In this document: positions 6,796-8,160 of the stretch, one piece after another
Layout: each line of letters starts with the position of its first letter
How positions within the stretch are numbered: position 1 is the first letter of the stretch
NCBI GenBank assembly: GCA_017860725.1
Contig: JAGDMX010000088.1
Location: 1 to 8,160 of the forward strand
Source: Chloroflexota bacterium
Lineage (GTDB): Bacteria > Chloroflexota > Anaerolineae > Anaerolineales > UBA4823
Reading direction: 5' to 3'
Length of the DNA: 8,160 bases
Program-made: the position numbers and the translations under genes
The notes under the pieces: model-generated
What the model was told of the DNA's origin: nothing
What the model saw: the letters and a program-made list of their open reading frames with translations, nothing else
Database searches by the model: none

Positions 6796-7872
6796 TCACG
6801 GGGAAACTGGTGTCTGGTTGATCCCCGTATCGATGACACCGCTGGCAATGCTTTCAACCATCTTCTCAACCAGACGTTGACGACCGGAACTGAACAATTC
6901 TGGATTGATGTCTCCAATCGTGAGGGAAGCCGGCCGGCTAAGCCCACCGTTTCCAGCCAGCAGTTCAGGCCATATGGCTATTAATGGGGAGATAATGTCC
7001 GGAGTGATCGAGGCAATCCATTGATCCTGGGCCTCCGGTGGGGGTGATGAAGTCCCGATTAATTGGACGCCTGCCCCGGCCAGGTAGGCTAAGAGCGCCT
7101 CATCTCCGGCGCCTGGAGCAATAAAGGCAGTGCGAACGGCTTTATCTACCAGCACATCGGCGGCTGCCTGCCATTCTGTGGGATTGGCTGCAGCCGGTAG
7201 CTCAACATACATTGGATATGTATAGAACGGTGTGTAGGTCTGCTGGCATAGCCCACAGAAGAACTCCACACCATTCAAGAAACCCTGGCGGGTTTGGACA
7301 CCTGGCTCCGTATCGCTGACGCCAACCATGCCCACCCGCCATTCTGGGGTGACGACAGCAGCCAGGTAGCCAGCCAGGAAACCCATCTGGTCGGCTGGGA
7401 ACCCGCCGGGGGAGATCAGGCTGAGGTTGGCGCCCGGCGTCAGTCCTGGGACGCCGATCGCCAGAAATTGTGTATCGGGTGCGGCTTCAGTCAGCCCTGC
7501 CAAGCCCGGATCAGGTGGCAATACCACGACCAGTTTCAAACCCGGTGTCAGGTTAGCCGGGGTCAAAACGGGACTGACCTCAAAACCCAGTCCAGCTGTA
7601 GTAGCTAGCTCCTTCAGGGTCGCCTCCAACTCGGCGCGCTGGGGGAGGCTGGCTTCATCCGGGGCTACCAGGAGCATGTGCGCGGGCTCAATTGTCTCGG
7701 TAGGGGCGATCGTCGCCGTGACAGTAGGGGAGAGCGTCTGTGTTGCTCCCAGGTCGGATGTGATTGCGAATTCGGTGGGGGTTGAACCGACCTGATTCGA
7801 ACTACAAGCTGCCAGGAACAGGCAGGCGGTAAAGAGGATGATCGCTGCTCGGCGGTTTAATGGGGTCAACAT
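6796..7872 (-). CDS. BMP-like lipoprotein lacking the canonical ligand motif
   Basis: A 358-residue predicted lipoprotein (from ATG 7872) with a signal peptide ending in the lipobox LAAC (20-23) and a Ser/Thr/Pro-rich linker to about residue 60. The middle resembles the BMP/PnrA fold: DQMGFLAGYLAAVVTPEWRVGMVG (161-184) aligns with AAFLAGYAAAGMTKTGKVATFGG in the neighbouring receptor, and GFLNGVEFFC (197-206) with its DGFALGVQYY. The TDxGGIDDKSFN motif is absent, as is the GVDAD-type motif near the C-terminus, so ordinary nucleoside binding is doubtful. A CGLC pair (Cys206, Cys209) could form a disulphide or bind a metal. The start at 7872, not the in-frame start at 7920, gives a proper signal peptide. 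Neither has a Shine-Dalgarno, but TACAAT lies 8 nt above 7872. It precedes the importer in the same direction, so an accessory or sensory role is plausible but inferred. An alternative is a receptor diverged to another ligand. Confidence 0.82.
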   Translation of the reverse strand: MLTPLNRRAAIILFTACLFLAACSSNQVGSTPTEFAITSDLGATQTLSPTVTATIAPTETIEPAHMLLVAPDEASLPQRAELEATLKELATTAGLGFEVSPVLTPANLTPGLKLVVVLPPDPGLAGLTEAAPDTQFLAIGVPGLTPGANLSLISPGGFPADQMGFLAGYLAAVVTPEWRVGMVGVSDTEPGVQTRQGFLNGVEFFCGLCQQTYTPFYTYPMYVELPAAANPTEWQAAADVLVDKAVRTAFIAPGAGDEALLAYLAGAGVQLIGTSSPPPEAQDQWIASITPDIISPLIAIWPELLAGNGGLSRPASLTIGDINPELFSSGRQRLVEKMVESIASGVIDTGINQTPVSP

Positions 7873-7880
7873 TGGCGGCA

Positions 7881-7886
7881 ATTGTA
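7881..7886 (-). promoter_or_regulatory. Possible -10 box of the BMP-like lipoprotein gene
   Basis: TACAAT on the minus strand ends 8 nt before the ATG at 7872, in the context TATAGTACAAT. No Shine-Dalgarno lies in that gap, which would fit a leaderless transcript. No -35 match is visible. The same hexamer stands 6 nt before the metal ATPase start. Confidence 0.3.
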
Positions 7887-7941
7887 CTATAACTCCACTC
7901 AAAGCCGCGCCTTTCCGCATTCTTATGCCGGTAATTTCCTG

Positions 7942-7947
7942 TATAAT
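7942..7947 (+). promoter_or_regulatory. Probable -10 box for the HAD-family gene
   Basis: A perfect TATAAT on the plus strand, with a TG directly before it. The best -35 candidate, TTCTTA (7920-7925, 16-nt spacer), matches TTGACA at only three positions. A start near 7954 would give a 5' leader of about 100 nt that begins almost exactly at the outer arm of the hairpin described next. The reading is supported by this coincidence. Confidence 0.5.
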
Positions 7948-7954
7948 ATTCGCA

Positions 7955-8050
7955 TGAATTCGGGATATGGGTATTCGTTGTTGATTGAGGCTGTGAAGCT
8001 ATCCGAATCAACATAATCACTTTTCCCCATATCGCGAATTTAGGTGATTA
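7955..8050 (+). promoter_or_regulatory. Structured 5' leader with Shine-Dalgarno-sequestering complement (candidate cis-regulatory RNA)
   Basis: Outer arms 7957-7971 and 8026-8040 are complementary at 14 of 15 positions (only 7963/8034, G-G, fails). Inside, TGTTGATT (7979-7986) pairs perfectly with AATCAACA (8006-8013). The tip GGCT-GTGA-AGCT (7989-8000) can close a GUGA tetraloop, a GNRA type. The segment 8014-8022 (TAATCACTT) is complementary to 8042-8050 (AGGTGATTA), nine pairs with one G-U. This covers the whole Shine-Dalgarno AGGTGA (8042-8047), which stands 8 nt before the ATG. With the outer stem formed, this last helix would be a pseudoknot. The pairings are seen directly; regulation is inferred. 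As DNA, the outer dyad could instead be a repressor operator for the divergent genes. No known riboswitch class recognised. Confidence 0.5.
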
Positions 8051-8055
8051 GTTGC

Positions 8056-8160
8056 ATGATCGAACTCAGGATCCCCGGACGTGGGCTCGTTGAATTGGAG
8101 CACCTGGTATGTGATGTCAATGGCACGTTGGCCGTCGACGGCCAGCTTTTTGATGGCCTG
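8056..8160 (+). CDS. Soluble P-type-ATPase-like HAD-family protein, first 35 residues (cut by window edge)
   Basis: Thirty-five codons open to the last base. The head IPGRGLVELEHLVCDVNGTLAVDG shows a short N-terminal beta segment running into HAD motif I, here DVNGT (Asp20 the predicted nucleophile, Thr24). Classical HAD phosphatases have DxDGT. The Asn at the +2 position removes the usual acid/base Asp and recalls P-type ATPases (DKTGT). I recognise this type of head from small proteins annotated as soluble P-type ATPases or HAD hydrolases. Substrate and activity are unknown, and the other HAD motifs lie outside the window. The start ATG has AGGTGA 8 nt upstream. The gene is divergent from the BMP-like lipoprotein and sits behind the structured leader at 7955-8050. 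Confidence 0.75.
   Translation, partial: MIELRIPGRGLVELEHLVCDVNGTLAVDGQLFDGL

Noticed and set aside
7802..8020. Minus-strand ORF of 72 codons across the start of the BMP-like lipoprotein
   Set aside because: It overlaps the lipoprotein signal-peptide region in another frame and crosses the structured leader; composition unremarkable.
1..8160. CRISPR array, tRNA, rRNA, insertion sequence or prophage element
   Set aside because: No spaced repeats, cloverleaf sequence, transposase or terminal inverted repeats seen; the only repeats are short and local.

Overview
The window looks like a moderately GC-rich bacterial chromosome, most likely from the Chloroflexota (Anaerolineae or a relative). The basis is the style of the proteins: lipoproteins with long Pro/Thr/Glu linkers after the lipobox, and the head of a soluble P-type-ATPase-like HAD protein of a kind I associate with that group. 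The placement is inferred from style, not from a marker gene. Almost everything is on the minus strand; only the last gene, at the right edge, is on the plus strand.

Reading along the minus strand (right to left): (i) 7872-6796, a lipoprotein that resembles the BMP/PnrA nucleoside-binding family but lacks its N-terminal ligand motif; (ii) 6550-5390, a canonical BMP-family substrate-binding lipoprotein; (iii) a strong intrinsic terminator at 5356-5324; (iv) 5194-3674, a double-domain ABC ATPase; (v) 3631-2336 and (vi) 2332-1040, two BPD_transp_2 permeases; (vii) a hairpin terminator at 1008-975; (viii) 954-1, the N-terminal 318 residues of a heavy-metal P1B-type ATPase cut by the window edge. 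On the plus strand, 8056-8160 is the first 35 codons of a HAD-superfamily protein.

Genes ii, iv, v and vi have the order of the Bacillus nupNOPQ and Lactococcus bmpA-nupABC systems: receptor, ATPase, permease, permease. They should form a high-affinity (deoxy)nucleoside importer. The receptor binds substrate outside, the two permeases form the channel and the tandem-domain ATPase drives transport. The terminator between receptor and ATPase suggests partial read-through, giving many receptors per translocator. No nucleoside-salvage enzyme lies in the window, so the exact substrate is open. The metal ATPase looks like a separate transcription unit.

The most interesting non-coding element is the 183-base divergent intergenic region (7873-8055). 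A perfect TATAAT box is followed by a leader of about 100 nt ahead of the HAD gene. It can fold into a long bipartite hairpin (15-bp arms with one mismatch, an 8-bp inner helix, a GUGA-capped tip). A separate segment in it is complementary to the whole Shine-Dalgarno sequence. This is the layout expected of a translational cis-regulatory RNA, and I do not recognise it as a known class. No CRISPR array, tRNA, rRNA, insertion sequence or phage gene was seen.
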